Made by a program: the position numbers and the translations under genes. The notes under the pieces were generated by a model. That model had not been told where the DNA came from. It saw only the letters and a program-made list of their open reading frames with translations, and made no database searches. From Evernia prunastri (lineage: Eukaryota; Ascomycota; Lecanoromycetes; Lecanorales; Parmeliaceae): a stretch of 64,000 bases of DNA. Where the stretch lies: assembly GCA_003184365.1 (NCBI GenBank), contig NKYR01000011.1:1-64000 (forward strand). Direction: 5' to 3'. This document shows, piece after piece, positions 47,458 to 59,771 of this stretch. Every line of letters begins with the position of its first letter. Within the stretch, counting starts at the first letter, position 1.

Positions 47458-48273
47458 GGTGGAATACGTGCAAAGAGATCGATTATGGGATTTAAAGTAT
47501 GGTTGTAGATTCTGTTGGTACTGGATCCGTCGCAGACGTGTAATGTATCGGGGTAATGGAGGAAGAAGGTCGAAGGCTGAAGAATTGTTTTAAAGAGTTC
47601 AATTGAACTTTGCCATCAAGGCCGGACAATAGAAGTGAATCGACAATAACACAATTGTGTCAGACATCTCGCGACAATGAAAGGACAATTGCAAGTTGGT
47701 GGTCTCAATAGAAAAGAACAATAGTCCCTATTGTGAGGGAAGTCAATGCGACAAAATCATTGTAGTGGCAAATTCGGTCAGTAGAGCGACAATGAGTACT
47801 TCACAACCAGAATTGTATGAAACCAGCAAAAAGAGAATTGAACCATGGAGTTGTGGCCGAAACGGACAAGATGAAACAAACTCAAGAGGGTGAAATTCTG
47901 TAGAGCAAATGATTGGCGGAGAGAGAGTCTTGGCATGCTTGTGCAGATGAAGGGCGCCAAGAAGTCAAGGCGCTTCCACTACTCAATAGCGCGACGTCTC
48001 CAAAGGACAGAGCGTCCACTAAAATACTGAAAATGTATGGTTGTGGCTTCCACTGGGTCTGCATCTTCCTCTTCGTTGACATGCATCCATGAATCGCGTA
48101 GCACCTCACGGCTAAATGGACTGAAACGCGTCAATAGCTTCCGCCTTCACCAGCAATGTAATAATCACGGTTACTGGCTGAGCGGCCAGTGATCCGACTT
48201 CTATTATTCGGTCTGATACTTCCTGTTGAGTGGAACATTCCTTAGGGCCTCACACCGCCCGCAAGGCCATTGA
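47458..48273. other. Intergenic, no gene seen
   Basis: It includes the promoter of the GH16 gene and the 3' flank of the oxygenase gene. An AC/AATTG-rich segment at about 47620-47840 has no recognisable repeat unit. Confidence 0.5.
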
Positions 48274-49483
48274 TCAGGCCGAGACTGCGGCCTCTTCAGG
48301 CGGCGCTTCATATTGCATGCTAGCTCGCACCAACATGTAGTCGTTCCACCTGATAGGTTTGTATTTGACGGGATGCTTCTCGTCTATGCAAGAAGGTAGG
48401 CATTCGACTACAGTCGGCCCTTGTGGGCTGACGAAGTAAGGTATGGAGTAGCGGGCTCTAGTCATACGCTCATCGCCTGTGAAGCGGTCTTGTTTCGGAG
48501 GAAGCGTAACGCGATGGACACTTGATTTTAGTGTATCTATTCATACATGTCAGTACCTTCAACCGGCCAGTGTTTTGCCGAAACCAACCGTTGCTCCAGC
48601 GCATCATCAAGTCACCCACGTTCATGACTACGGCATCTTTCAGGGGAGGCACGTCGATGAATTCGCCTGGTTTGGTAGGGTTCTCGATCTGAAATTTGTC
48701 AGCTTACGGGAAGGCAAGCCTGACAAAGGTATTGATGCACTTGAAGGCCCCCGCAATCATCCTGGAAAACCATAGTGATGGAGCCCCAGTCACTGTGAGC
48801 GCCCATCCTAGTAGAGGTCTGGCTCTCAATGTTGCTTGCAGGCACAGGTGGGTAGTGAAGCAAACGCAACTGATTGTTATGTCCTGGATGCGTTGGCACA
48901 AAGTACTGTTCATTCTCCAGGCCAATTCCAAGCGCCATTGCACTCATAAAACTCATAGCCGTCTTATGACACTCCCAGTAGAAATCTGTCATGAAGCTTC
49001 GAAAACCGGGAAGAACGTCTTCAGGAAGCCACTGGTTTGGCTGATCTTTATTGTCCTCGCTGCCTATCTCATAGCTTTCCTATGACTGGTGAGTGTACGA
49101 TAGTAACGCTTCATCTTTAGTCGAACCTTGATATCAGAGATCTGGCGCAAATCTTTGGTCACGTCCGCTGTATTCTCTTCGTCTCCCATGGCGTTTGAGA
49201 CTTTCTCCAAGCCGGGCCACGAATAGCCGCGATGTACTGTGAACCCGCTCGGATGCGGAGCCAGCATCTTCTGTTCTAGCTTCAAGTCGAAAAGCTTTTT
49301 GGACCACTCAAAAGCTTGAGCTAATCGCTCGGGTGATATTTGATGATTGGTGATGTACACAAAACCGACATTCTGGCAGGCTTCGATGAGCTTGCGAGCA
49401 ATTGCTTTCCTACTCTTGGGCGAAGCATCGGATGTCCAGCCGGCAAAATCGACCACAGGGATAGATGGTGTCTCTGCCATCAT
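48274..49483 (-). CDS. 2-oxoglutarate/Fe(II)-dependent dioxygenase, isopenicillin-N-synthase-like
   Basis: Exons 49483-49127, 49079-48741, 48688-48564 and 48520-48274 sum exactly to 355 codons. The N-terminal DIOX_N part reads IPVVDFAGW and CQNVGFVYITNHQI, then GFTVHRGYSWPGLEKVS. The jelly-roll core has LRLLHYPPVP and the iron ligands His and Asp in GAHSDWGSITMVFQDD. VVMNVGDLMMRWSN comes before the third ligand His in RVHRV, and the 2-oxoglutarate-binding RxS is in ARYSIPYF. The introns are 43-52 nt; the last one (48563-48521) is short but is the only phase-compatible choice found. Such enzymes hydroxylate or desaturate small molecules. No biosynthetic cluster surrounds it, so its substrate is open. 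Confidence 0.9.
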
Positions 49484-52113
49484 GTTTTCAGTGGTGTTTG
49501 TTCACGGTAGCCAAATTTATTATGAATGTTGGAAGTCCGCCTGGTTGACTCCGGCACATTCGTCTTCACCTAGTCATCTTGTGACTAATCCTCCTGCAGC
49601 TGAACCCCGCATGGGTCATAACCACTTACTTCATCATGCATGCTGTTGTGTAAACAGTAATATTTTAGTAAACGTCAATGAGACGAAGGTGTCTCGGGGG
49701 TCTACCTACTCTACACCGAGGCGGAAGTTTGGAATCGAGGATACCTTCAATGATACAAAGAGTGCTCATACTTTTGAGAAAGACTTCCATAGAGAGTTGA
49801 GCAGAGTGATTCGTGAAGCGAATTGTTCGTGTTGTTACCGAGCCATCGAAGATTTTGATCCTGGAGGGTGCCAAGGCTGACTAGCATGGCTTGGCACGTA
49901 CTAGAGTAGTCACTTTTACGAGGGGCGAGCACTCCTCTATCTCATGACCACAATAACACTATGACTCGCTTTCCAACGCCTTTGATAAAGATTAGCACCT
50001 CTTCATATGAGTACTCTGCGCTGTTATTCATAAGATATCAAAGCTTCATGACCTGGGTTACGTCGCCCACATAGCCGTCACCTGCTCTGACCTCATTCTT
50101 CAAGTTCCCTGGCAGTAGCCAGCAGCCACCTAGGAGGCCACAAATCTATCGGGACAACAGTCGTCCCTCAATCGTTCGCTGACAAGCAAGCTGGTAGGAC
50201 CATGCTCGAAAGCTGTGCAGAAAGCACCGAAAGCATTAAGGTCTGGTATCTCCTAAGCCGTTTGGAGTACTCCCAGTAAGCCTGAACCCCACAAAGCTGC
50301 TGGATATAGGAACACAGCTCGTCAAATAGACCGTTAGAGGCAAAATAATCCGCTCGCAACACGTCAAACATGGATCTCCTCAAGTGGCATAGAGGGCACA
50401 ACGAGCCTGCGACAATCGCAACGAGAAGAGTGCGACTGCTACATCGGCAGTCAAACCTATCGCTATGCGACCTATCAAACAGGCATTTCGATCCCCCAAA
50501 GCGAGCCTGCTTTCAGGAGACATCGACTCATACTAAAAGGTTTCTACCTACCTACGATCCACAACGGAATGGCTGCGCTGGGCGTGAACCTTCTATACAC
50601 ATGGCAAGAGCTTGGGAGATATGATCAAGCTAAAGTGAATACCTCTGGCCAGACTGCGAGGAGTTGGATCGGAACGCTCAGTGTTTTAATCCTGCTAGGG
50701 GTTGGGAAGAAATGTTGGAAGTTCAATATGCATTAAACCTTCGGATCCACATCCGATTCTACATGGACGCATGACATAGAAAAAGCTCGGGGAAAGCGGC
50801 GAGATCTACACCCTTTCTCTAGCAGCTACTACAATCATCGGCATCAAGGACAGCGGAGACAAGCAACCAAAATGGGGCCGGTTCACAGTCCGCATCTCCA
50901 GCATGTCCAAATGACTTGGCACTGCTACGGTATGCTTCACCAATCAAAAGAAACTAGGAGTGTGGATGTCTGAAGACAACGTGCAAACAATAGACATGTA
51001 CCTCGTGACACCAGCCATACGGAACATGGCTCTGTGAGAGGGGGGATGTTACCTGTCTGCCAAGACCGATTAGACTTGCTTGGTACTCGGGTACATCTAC
51101 TGCCAACTGCTATATATATACATACATACACCTGCTGCTACATGACACGTATCTCGTGGCCAGTATGTCGCCATAGCTCATCCCAGCATGTTCCTGACAG
51201 GAAAGAGGTAGCCATGCAGCTGTACCCTTTCTTCCTTCTTGCATCCTTCTAGCCCTATGTCCCATCCAGGCCTAGTCTGCTATCTTTGCTTGCGTGAAGC
51301 TTTTTGCCTACAGCGCTTGAGGACCCAAGAGAGCTTCTCAAGTTCGTTTCATTTGCTTTGAATAGTCAATCGCTTCTCAGCTGTAGGACTGAACATCTTT
51401 TGATGGTAGAGCCGTGTTTGTTGCTGAAATTCCGATAGCGATCTCTATACTTGCAATGCTTCTGTCGACAGTGTCTTAACGCGTACTCCGTCGTCTTCGA
51501 AGTCTGTCTCCCTTGATGAGCTGTTCCAGAACCATGAGCTTTCCATGCTTTCATTTCCTTCACCGCTTCTCCCCCACCGCCATCGCCTGTTCCTATCTTC
51601 TGAAACTTCCTTGCCGGTGTCCGTTTCACGCCTCACGTGTTGCAGCTGCCTTCACTGTCAAAGTCTGTAATCGCTTCTATTGTCATTTTTATTCGATGGG
51701 TATTTTTAATCTGACTAGCGGCGATGGTAATACGATCCATCGTATTCTTTCATGTTTCCTGGAAGACGAATAGTCTAGAAAGACGAACGAGTTACCTACT
51801 CACATTCGGACCTCGGCTGATATTATTAATTAATGTGCAGGGATGGGTTTGCAATTAAGAAAGGAGGGGGGCATCGGACGCCATTTCCAGGGGGGCACCA
51901 GGGGTGCAAAGCGGTAGCTTATACTGAATTGAAAATAAGGTAGTACAGGGAGCCCGTGGGCCCCCTAATGCGGCTGGAACCCGCATGAAGAACATGCATT
52001 AGCGGCATACCTCACGCATCATGATTCGTGACCCCACTGGAGGTCGTCAATGTGTCTATCTAGCACCTCCAGCTTCGTTATTCTACCAAAACGGACTCCT
52101 GCGTTATATAAAT
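49484..52113. other. Long intergenic region, no convincing gene
   Basis: This 2.6-kb gap between divergent genes contains a minus-strand frame open from about 50515 to 50168. Part of it looks protein-like (LFDELCSYIQQLCGVQAYWE) but it has no ATG at a sensible place and no known domain, so it is at best a gene remnant. A TA-rich stretch with ATACATAC occurs near 51112-51130. Confidence 0.4.
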
Positions 52114-55100
52114 ATGTCAGCCAGCGTACAGCAATCTCCTACACCCCCTGTTCAAAACCTATGGGAAATTGCAGTCACGAGGTTGACCGACAAGGAGAAG
52201 GCTCACCTCGACTTTGGTTCAACCGCGAAGCTAGATGAGCTACTTTCGGCAGTCGAGAGCAGAATGCAAGAGTGCGAGCAGCGGCAATGGACAGTCAAGC
52301 AGGTTGTACTCCGCGACGTCTTCACAAAAATCGCAAAGTGGATTGAGAAATTCATCGAAGTGGGCGATGTTGTCGTTCAATATGATCCGGGCCACGCTGC
52401 CCTTCCTTGGGCTGCTCTTCGGTTTCTGCTCAAAGTAAGTGAAAGCTGTGAATATAATGAAGCGATCTCTGCTGACAGGCTTCCAGGTCTCCGTTCAAGA
52501 CATGAACCAATACGCCCTCGTAGTCGCGGGTGCAGAGAAGGTGGCTAATATAGTGACGCAATACCGAATCATTGAGCGTTTATATCTTGTAAAAAATTAC
52601 GAAGCTACCGTTCAGCTTATGGAACACATCACGGATCTTTACGTGCTCGCGCTGAAGTTTCTTGTCAAAGCAAAAAAGTTTTATCTGAAGAACACCGCAA
52701 GTTAGTACCGAGAAGAATTGTTGGAGGCTGGTTCCGTCCTCCCTGAATGAAACTGATCCAAATTGTAGTCAGAGCTCTTAAGAGTTTGACCGATTTCAAC
52801 AACAAGCTCCAAAGATACTTGGAAAACATTCTGAAAAAGGACGAGGAAACCAAGAGATTCACGGCAATGGTGGACGCGGAGTACCGCCAGACCTTCGAAG
52901 AGGAGCTGGCTGCCCTTTCCTTGGACGAGAACAACAAGCATCAACAATTGAAGAACTTGCTGAATGACATACAAATGCCGATCAATCGGCTCGAGAAAGA
53001 CATGCATGACCTGCGCGACGACCTCGATGACGCCAAACGGATCCAAATCTTACAGTGGATATCTCCCATACCCTACGAACAGCACCACAACCAAGCCAAG
53101 AGGGACCTGATGGCTGGCACCGGTCTATGGTTCCTCAATGATGATCGGCTGCTGGAATGGCGGGGTTCGAGCGTCTCCTCTATCATGTGGCTTCGGGGGA
53201 TCGCAGGCAGTGGAAAGAGCAAGCTAATGTGAGTAACAGTCCACATACACGTGGACACCTCTATTAACGAGGCTAGTTCGACCTTCATCCAGCAACAGCT
53301 GAATGAGTTCCGGGATCACAAGAATCCAAAGCCCGTCTACTTCTATTGCGCACGGAATTCTGCCGAGCCGGAACGGTCTAAGCCGGACTCGATCCTCCGT
53401 AACCTTGTTAGGCAGCTCGCCGTTCGGGATACAAGCGAGGCAATACTCGAACCAGTGCGGAGGGTTTACAAAGCGCGGGAGCACAGTGCTTTTTCCGCCG
53501 GCACACTGACCCTCGAGGAGAGCACGGCTTTGATTATCGACTTGAGCCGGTATCGACAGTTGACGACTATTGTCGTTGATGCTCTCGATGAGTGTGAAGA
53601 ATCCTTACGTCTCGAACTGCTAGACTCGTTCAAAGAGATCTTGCAAACTTCCAACGGCTTAGTCAAGATCTTAGTATCTAGTCGAGATGTATGGGACATT
53701 GTTGACCAGCTAGAGGGTTGCCTCAACCTGGAGATTCTCGCCAGCAAGAATCAAGCAGACATAGTTCGTTTTGTGAATCGGGGAGTTGACGATCTAATCC
53801 AACGAAAACACTTACTTTCTGGCAAAGTTCCGGACGATCTGAGGCAAGAGGTTAAGCAAGTCTTATGTGAGAAGGCTGGTGGCATGTGAGCCTTCCTTTC
53901 TCGACTGATCAGGGTTACAAGCGTCTTTCCCGGTACTCTGTGCATGTTGATTGCTTCGCTTGATAACGGTCACTGATGTAAGACGGATCGTTGACACTGA
54001 AGCGGTTTTCAACAGGTTCCGATGGGTCAGCTTGCAGCTTGATTTCCTCCGAGGTCTAAAGTATGAGCCTGCCGTCAGATCTCGATTACAGCAACTTCCT
54101 ACAAAATTGCTTCACCTTTACGACGAGACCTACTCTCAAACTCTTGAGTCTCGCGCAGAAGAAGAGCAGCTCCTCATCCAAAACGCGTTGAGAATGCTAT
54201 TGTGTTTGCATACGCCCTTGCGCACTGGCGACTTCATGCTCGCGCTGTGCTCATGTGAAGAAGCAAGTCTCTCTGCTGAGGACCTACTCGATCTCTGTTC
54301 CAACTTCGTTGTACTTGATACAGAGCTGGACATCTTTCGATTCGCTCATCTGTCTGTCCGAGAATTTCTAGAGACCAAGGACGACTATGCGCCTGCCAGA
54401 AATCATGCCTTGATAGCCGAATTAAGTTTGAGGTACTTATCTAGCGATATTGTCAGACAAAGTACGGAGTACTGGATTAATCAACCCTTCGGGTCAGAAC
54501 TGGGTCCGCAACAAAATGTACTGCTCATACACAAACACCCCTCAAAAGCCCCAGCTGCCGAAAAATTCACAGAATATACAATGCCATGCGCTAGCTGTGA
54601 AAAGCACCAAGATGCATTCTGGTCATGTCGCATGCCTGACAGGTCAGGCGTGTACTATTGTGAGGAATGCGTTGAGGGCGGAAGACTTTGCAAGTATGAA
54701 GACCGTTGCCCTCTGGTAACAACTTTAGTGTATGGAAGGACAAACACGCCGATGATAAATGAATCATTGGACGATGAGAACGAAGAGGTTGACGCCGACA
54801 CCCGGATCTCGACTATATCGACTGTTCCTATCTTCCTCGACGGTTTCCACTTGTATTCTTGCGGTTATTGGCCTTTCCATTTGAGTCAGAGCATGGATCT
54901 TCGACTTTCGACTCGACTTCAGACGGTTTCGCTGGACTTCATGCTTGGTGGGCAGCAAACAGCATCGGCTTCATTTGTGACCTGGAACAACGCCATTCAT
55001 ATTTCACAGCGTGACAACTTCCAAGTTAATACGTGGGGTTATAGCACGGATCTCTATGAAAAGGTGGTTTGCGGGGTAAGCCAACCTGCAGACTGTATAT

Positions 55101-56236
55101 TTATAGCAGCTGTATGGGAATTTTGTGACATTCTAGAGCTTCGCTTGAGGAATAGCCCAGAGACTGTGAACAACGTCTGCCGTCTAACTGGAAGTCCGGC
55201 CTTCGGAAGCCCAGCCTTGCTTCTTGCATCTGTCTACGGGAATATAAAGGCGGTACAGATACTTCTTGAGAACGGAGCCAGGCTGGAAGCAACCAATTGT
55301 GACGGCAACACCGCTCTCATGGCTGCAGTTATTTCACGACAACTAGAAGTTGCAAGACTGTTATTGGAGAGTGGAGCAGATGCCCGCACCAAGCAAGGCA
55401 AATGCTATCCTCTACAACAAGCAGTACGAACGGGTCACCTAGGTGTTGTCCAGTTGCTCTTGAAATATGGCGCTGCTCCTGAGTCCGAGGCTATGATAGA
55501 TGATCCTGTACTGAGTGAGACTGCGGCAAAGGGAAATGAAGAGGCGATGCAGCTCATCCTTGATAGTCTTACAACTACGGACAGCTCAACCAAATTACTT
55601 TGGGAAAAGGTGACGCGGATTCAGAAAGTGATGCGGATCGAAGGTGAAGCTGGCCTGTCACAATTGTTGAGCACTTGGCCCAGAAGCACTGTAGCTAGCA
55701 AATTCCTCGGAACGGTGCTATGGGATGCAGTGGAGCGCGAGGACGAGGCTTGCGCCAGACTCCTTCTGGCCAATGGAGCGGACACAGATACCATGTTTGA
55801 GAAGAGATCTGTGTTCGACGTGGCTGTACGGCGGTTCCTGAAGTATGGTGGTGGGGCTTCAGAGCTGAAATTCGTGAAAATGCTTCTAGATCATGGTGCA
55901 AAGCCCAACATTCGACGGTACAGCAAGGCGAACCTTGAGAGGCTGCTGGGCTCGGGCACCGAATTTGGATTGACGGACTTGGTGAATCTGTGTGCAGATA
56001 GCGGTGCAGATCTCAACGCTCCTCAATTCCTTTGTGGAGTGCCGCTCCTACGCGCGTTAGAGACTAGAAATGTCGAAATGGTCAGACTTCTACTCGAGAG
56101 GGGATCAGACCCTAAAGCAGTGAGTGATGAGTTCTTCTCCGGCAATCTCGAGTGTAGGGACACTGGCCAGCATTCCCTACAATATTCCGAAGAGGAAGCT
56201 GGGAAGTTATTGTCAGCATACGGAGCAACGCGTTGA
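52114..56236 (+). CDS. Intact STAND/NLR-like protein: DUF7708 - NACHT - Cys-rich insert - ankyrin repeats
   Basis: Exons 52114-52434, 52487-52700, 52769-53228, 53277-53885 and 54016-56236 sum exactly to 1274 codons plus stop. The N-terminal domain (LWEIAVTRLTDKEKAHLDF, VVVQYDPGHAALPWAALRF) matches the DUF7708 domain found on fungal NLR-like proteins. A coiled helical linker precedes the NACHT, with Walker A GIAGSGKS (about residue 325) and Walker B TIVVDALDEC (about 430). The winged-helix region ends in FAHLSVREFLETKDDY. At about residues 720-770 is a cysteine-rich block (CASC, FWSC, YYCEEC, CKYEDRC) that could bind zinc. Ankyrin repeats run from about residue 930 to the end. Fungal NLRs are thought to detect non-self or stress and induce cell death. 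ATG 52114 is the first compatible start. It lies directly upstream of a metacaspase gene. Confidence 0.92.
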
Positions 56237-56971
56237 TGAAGTTCAGCATCCCGGCTGGAATGAACATGACGCATATGCTATCCAATCAACAGTATCATTC
56301 ACAGAAAGACGCATAAGGAAGATGCAAGAAAAGGCTACTATCTACCTACCTAGCCACCTACCACACACGGGGCTCACGGCAAGTTCTTACGCTTGGATCG
56401 GCGTGATCTGCTAAAAATATCCCAACTTATTTATATTCATCAGAAGAACGAATCATGCCATTGTGATAGAGTATGTACTGTAGGTACTTACGGGTAGGTC
56501 ACACATAACCTCGGAAAGTCGCGAGAGTGGAAAGCGCGGATCTAACCCCACGTTCCTGCCAAGTGCCAAGTGCCAAGTGCCAAGACCTAGGATGAGTAAG
56601 GTACGTAGTAGGTTCGTCCGTCCGTCTGCCTTTTGAAATCTCCGATTTCTACTCATCCCATCAATTTCATCAATTTCTACCGTACTTTTATTTGCCTTAA
56701 CCTACTCGCCATGATTATACTTCATTTCAATTCTACCGTATATACCACATAAGCCATATACCTCTTTCTATTATATACTCATATCATCTATATACAACAG
56801 CCTTTGACGCAAACCAACCCGCTCCTCCCTCAGGAGCTGCTCAAGTTGGCCCCAAATCTCCTAGTTTTTCTCTTCTTTTAATACCCCATCATCCAGCGAC
56901 TCGAGCATCAAGCTTTGCCTTCCTAAGATTTGGCAAAGGCAAAGCTGCTCTTCTTTTCATCCCACGCCACC
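56237..56971. other. Intergenic spacer and metacaspase promoter
   Basis: It contains a four-copy heptamer repeat and, toward the right, TA- and CT-rich sequence (TATATACAAC near 56790) typical of a fungal promoter. No gene was seen. Confidence 0.55.
56557..56584. repeat. Four tandem copies of TGCCAAG
   Basis: Perfect 7-bp tandem repeat between the NLR-like gene and the metacaspase. GCCAAG cores could serve as repeated factor-binding sites, but this is only a possibility. Confidence 0.92.
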
Positions 56972-58603
56972 ATGTCCTTCTTCCCCGGCCAGGGTCAGCA
57001 ACATGGCTATCCACCACCACAGCAATACCCGCCTCAAGGCTACAGACCTCCCCCACCTCAAGGCTACCCCCCACAAGGTTACGGGCCTCCTCCACCTCAA
57101 GGCTACAGGCCACCACCACAGGGATACCCTCAGCCAAATGGGTTCCCGTACGCTATATCTGCCCCTCCTTTCACGGGCAATCGCTAACAGCAAGACAGGT
57201 CGCAAGGTTATTCACCACAGCCAGGCTATGGAGAATATGGTCCACCACCACCGCAGCAACCACCAAGACCGTATGATGGAGGATATCAGCAGGTATGTGG
57301 GACTATATCAGGATAGCAATATCTTGGCTGATAGTGGTACAAGACACCGCCACCCGCCGGCTCGGGTTATAGGCCGCCTGTACCTGGAGGACCACAGTAC
57401 GGAGGACGACCAGGTGAGTGCAACACAAGACGCATACACTTGGACGTTTGCTCATAACCAAGGTCTCCCCACCGCTCACACCAACGCATACACTCAAGGC
57501 AATCTTAATGCCCCGAAGCCACCGACTGGAGAACCGATGAGCTTTTTCGGTTCGGATCAGAGTAAACCAGACGTGCCCAATTACCATTATCAGTACTCAA
57601 CTTGCACTGGAAGACGCAAGGCACTATTGATAGGAATCAACTATTTCGGAACAAAATCGCAGTTGAGAGGGTGCATCAACGACGTCAAGAATATGTCTGC
57701 ATATCTTAATGGCAACTTTGGATACGCGCGGGAGGATATGGTCATCCTAACAGATGACCAGCAGCATCCCATGAGCCAGCCTACGCGTCAAAATATATTG
57801 CGTGCGATGCACTGGCTAGTGAAGGATGCCAAACCTAATGACTCCTTGTTCTTCCATTACTCAGGTCAGGACTTAGTGCCTACCCCGAAAGAGGGACAAT
57901 TACTGATAGTCGCAGGCCACGGTGGACAGACGAAAGACATGGACGGCGACGAAGATGACGGCTACGACGAAGTTATATACCCTGTGGACTACACAGTGAC
58001 CGCTCACATCACCGATGACGATATGCACAACATCATGGTACGATCCCTCCAGCCAGGTGTGCGCTTGACGGCAATTTTCGACTCCTGCCACTCAGGCTCC
58101 GCACTCGATCTTCCATATATCTACTCCACCTCAGGTCTCCTCAAGGAACCCAACATTGCCAAGGAGGCCGGTCAAGGTCTCTTGTCTATGGTATCTCAAT
58201 ACGCTCGCGGAGATCTAGGTGGCCTTGCGAATACGGCCTTTAATTTTATTAAGAAAGCCACAACAGGCGACCAGGTTCGCGAGAAGGCCAAGTTGACAAA
58301 AACATCGCCGGCCGACGTCATCATGTGGTCTGGTAGCAAGGACGACCAGACATCTCAGGATGCACAAATCGGCGGTCAAGCCACTGGCGCCATGTCCTGG
58401 GCGTTCATCTCCGCACTGAAGAAGAACCCGCAGCAGAGCTATGTTGGGTTGCTGAACAGCATCCGAGACGAGCTCGAGAGTAAATATACGCAAAAGCCAC
58501 AGCTAAGTTGTAGCCATCCATTGGGTAAGGAAAACCGGGTCATCCCATTCCGATTGAGTTCAATGCTGACTTCGTAGAAACCAATTTCCTCTTTGTCATG
58601 TGA
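56972..58603 (+). CDS. casA: Type I metacaspase
   Basis: Six exons (56972-57147, 57199-57292, 57344-57413, 57463-57864, 57916-58524, 58578-58603) sum to 458 codons plus stop. The Pro/Gln/Tyr/Gly-rich prodomain (repeats of PPQGY) is typical of yeast and Aspergillus type I metacaspases. The peptidase C14 domain begins RRKALLIGINYFG. The catalytic dyad is His249 in SGHGGQ, assembled across the 51-nt intron 57865-57915, and Cys305 in DSCHSG. Their spacing of 56 residues equals that of yeast Mca1. The DxxDGxDE-type acidic segment after the His is present. The C-terminus SHPLETNFLFVM is restored only by the last intron. It is a calcium-dependent Arg/Lys-specific protease linked to proteostasis and cell death. 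Confidence 0.96.
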
Positions 58604-59080
58604 AATGTGGGTGAAGAGCAGATATAGGATATCGTGTTTCAGGCTATGGTCATTGTCATAGAGTGAAGGAATGGTTCAATAGCGTGGCATATATAGTTAA
58701 CAATGGTCGCTCGCCGGATGAAAATGAGCTAGTATCGCTGCAAGAGCTTTGATAATCTATACGTAGGGCTTCAGTGACATATCTTCTCAATATACTGCCT
58801 CTATCTACCTACTCAACGCACGGAATTGCGCATGATGATTTGTCCACAGGCGAAGACGCGGTTTCCCAAAAGCATTTTCCTTCACGAGTCTGATACTCGA
58901 CCATTGACCTCGCAGGTCTCGCTGAACTAACAAGCAATCATCTATACGCCCCACAGTCGACAGTCATAAAGGCAAAGTGACCATTGGACAAATCTCTCTT
59001 TCTCTCACCCAACATCGCCAGGAAAAGATAACAAACAGTTAAGAAAGATCCTCGAAGGCGACAATACACACGCCCTCTCC

Positions 59081-59224
59081 ATCTCCATCACCTTCACCAT
59101 TATCTATCTCATTACCATCAATATCAGTATCACCATCACCTACATCATCACCATCACCATCATCATCATCCTCAGCATCACCATCCCCATCCCCATCCCC
59201 ACTACCACTACCACTACCACTACC
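59081..59224. repeat. CATCAC/CCATCC/CACTAC trinucleotide-based microsatellite
   Basis: Imperfect CAT/CAC-type repeats change along the tract to CCCCAT and then ACTACC units. Read on the minus strand they encode acidic DG/SG runs. Confidence 0.9.
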
Positions 59225-59386
59225 ATCATCAACGAACCCCCAATAATCAAAGTCAGACAAAAAAGCTTCGAACACCTACAACAAACGCAGCCGTTTCCAG
59301 ATATCGAAAACGCTATTCAGAGCCTTGATCTGTGGCCTGCGGCGGAAATCTTCGCGGCTAGGATAGAGTGGTGAATGGAGAGGAAC

Positions 59387-59411
59387 GGAATGGAATGGAA
59401 TGGAATGGAAT
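59387..59411. repeat. (GGAAT)5 pentamer repeat
   Basis: Five perfect copies of GGAAT, the same pentamer as a well-known animal satellite. Such a short run is most likely coincidental. Confidence 0.9.
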
Positions 59412-59706
59412 AGATGCTGGAGTAGAACGGAGCAGACCTTTCAGACCATGCCATGCTGCATCAGACCCATCTATCGATATCATACTGTATAATTTTTTTA
59501 TCGACCCGTATCAAATCAGAACAGATCACTGCCTTTCAGACCCACACCATAACAGCTTACATCTTTCAGATCCGAAGAGACCAGGCCAGACCAGACCAGA
59601 CCACGCCTTTCAGACCCAAATCAGACAAGACCAAATCAAGTCAAATCCAAATCCAGCACCAGATACCCGTCATCTCACCCCATTCCATCTCATCCAATCA
59701 CCTCAG

Positions 59707-59771
59707 CCCATCTCCTCATCCCATCTCCTCATCCCATCTCCCCATTCCATCTCCCCATCCCATCTCCCCCC
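59707..59771. repeat. Tandem CCCATCTCCTCAT-like minisatellite
   Basis: About five imperfect 13-14 bp copies, followed by a pyrimidine-rich run to about 59935. Slightly upstream, CTTTCAGACC words recur at least three times (59438, 59546 and 59610 regions). Confidence 0.85.

Noticed and set aside
13437..49483. Possible secondary-metabolite cluster (transporter, epoxide hydrolase, oxygenase, reductase, hydrolase)
   Set aside because: The genes are spread over 36 kb among unrelated genes and no polyketide, peptide or terpene synthase is present.
50168..50515. Protein-like minus-strand frame in the 49.5-52.1 kb gap
   Set aside because: No start codon at a sensible place, no domain and no splice partners; kept only as a note in the intergenic entry.
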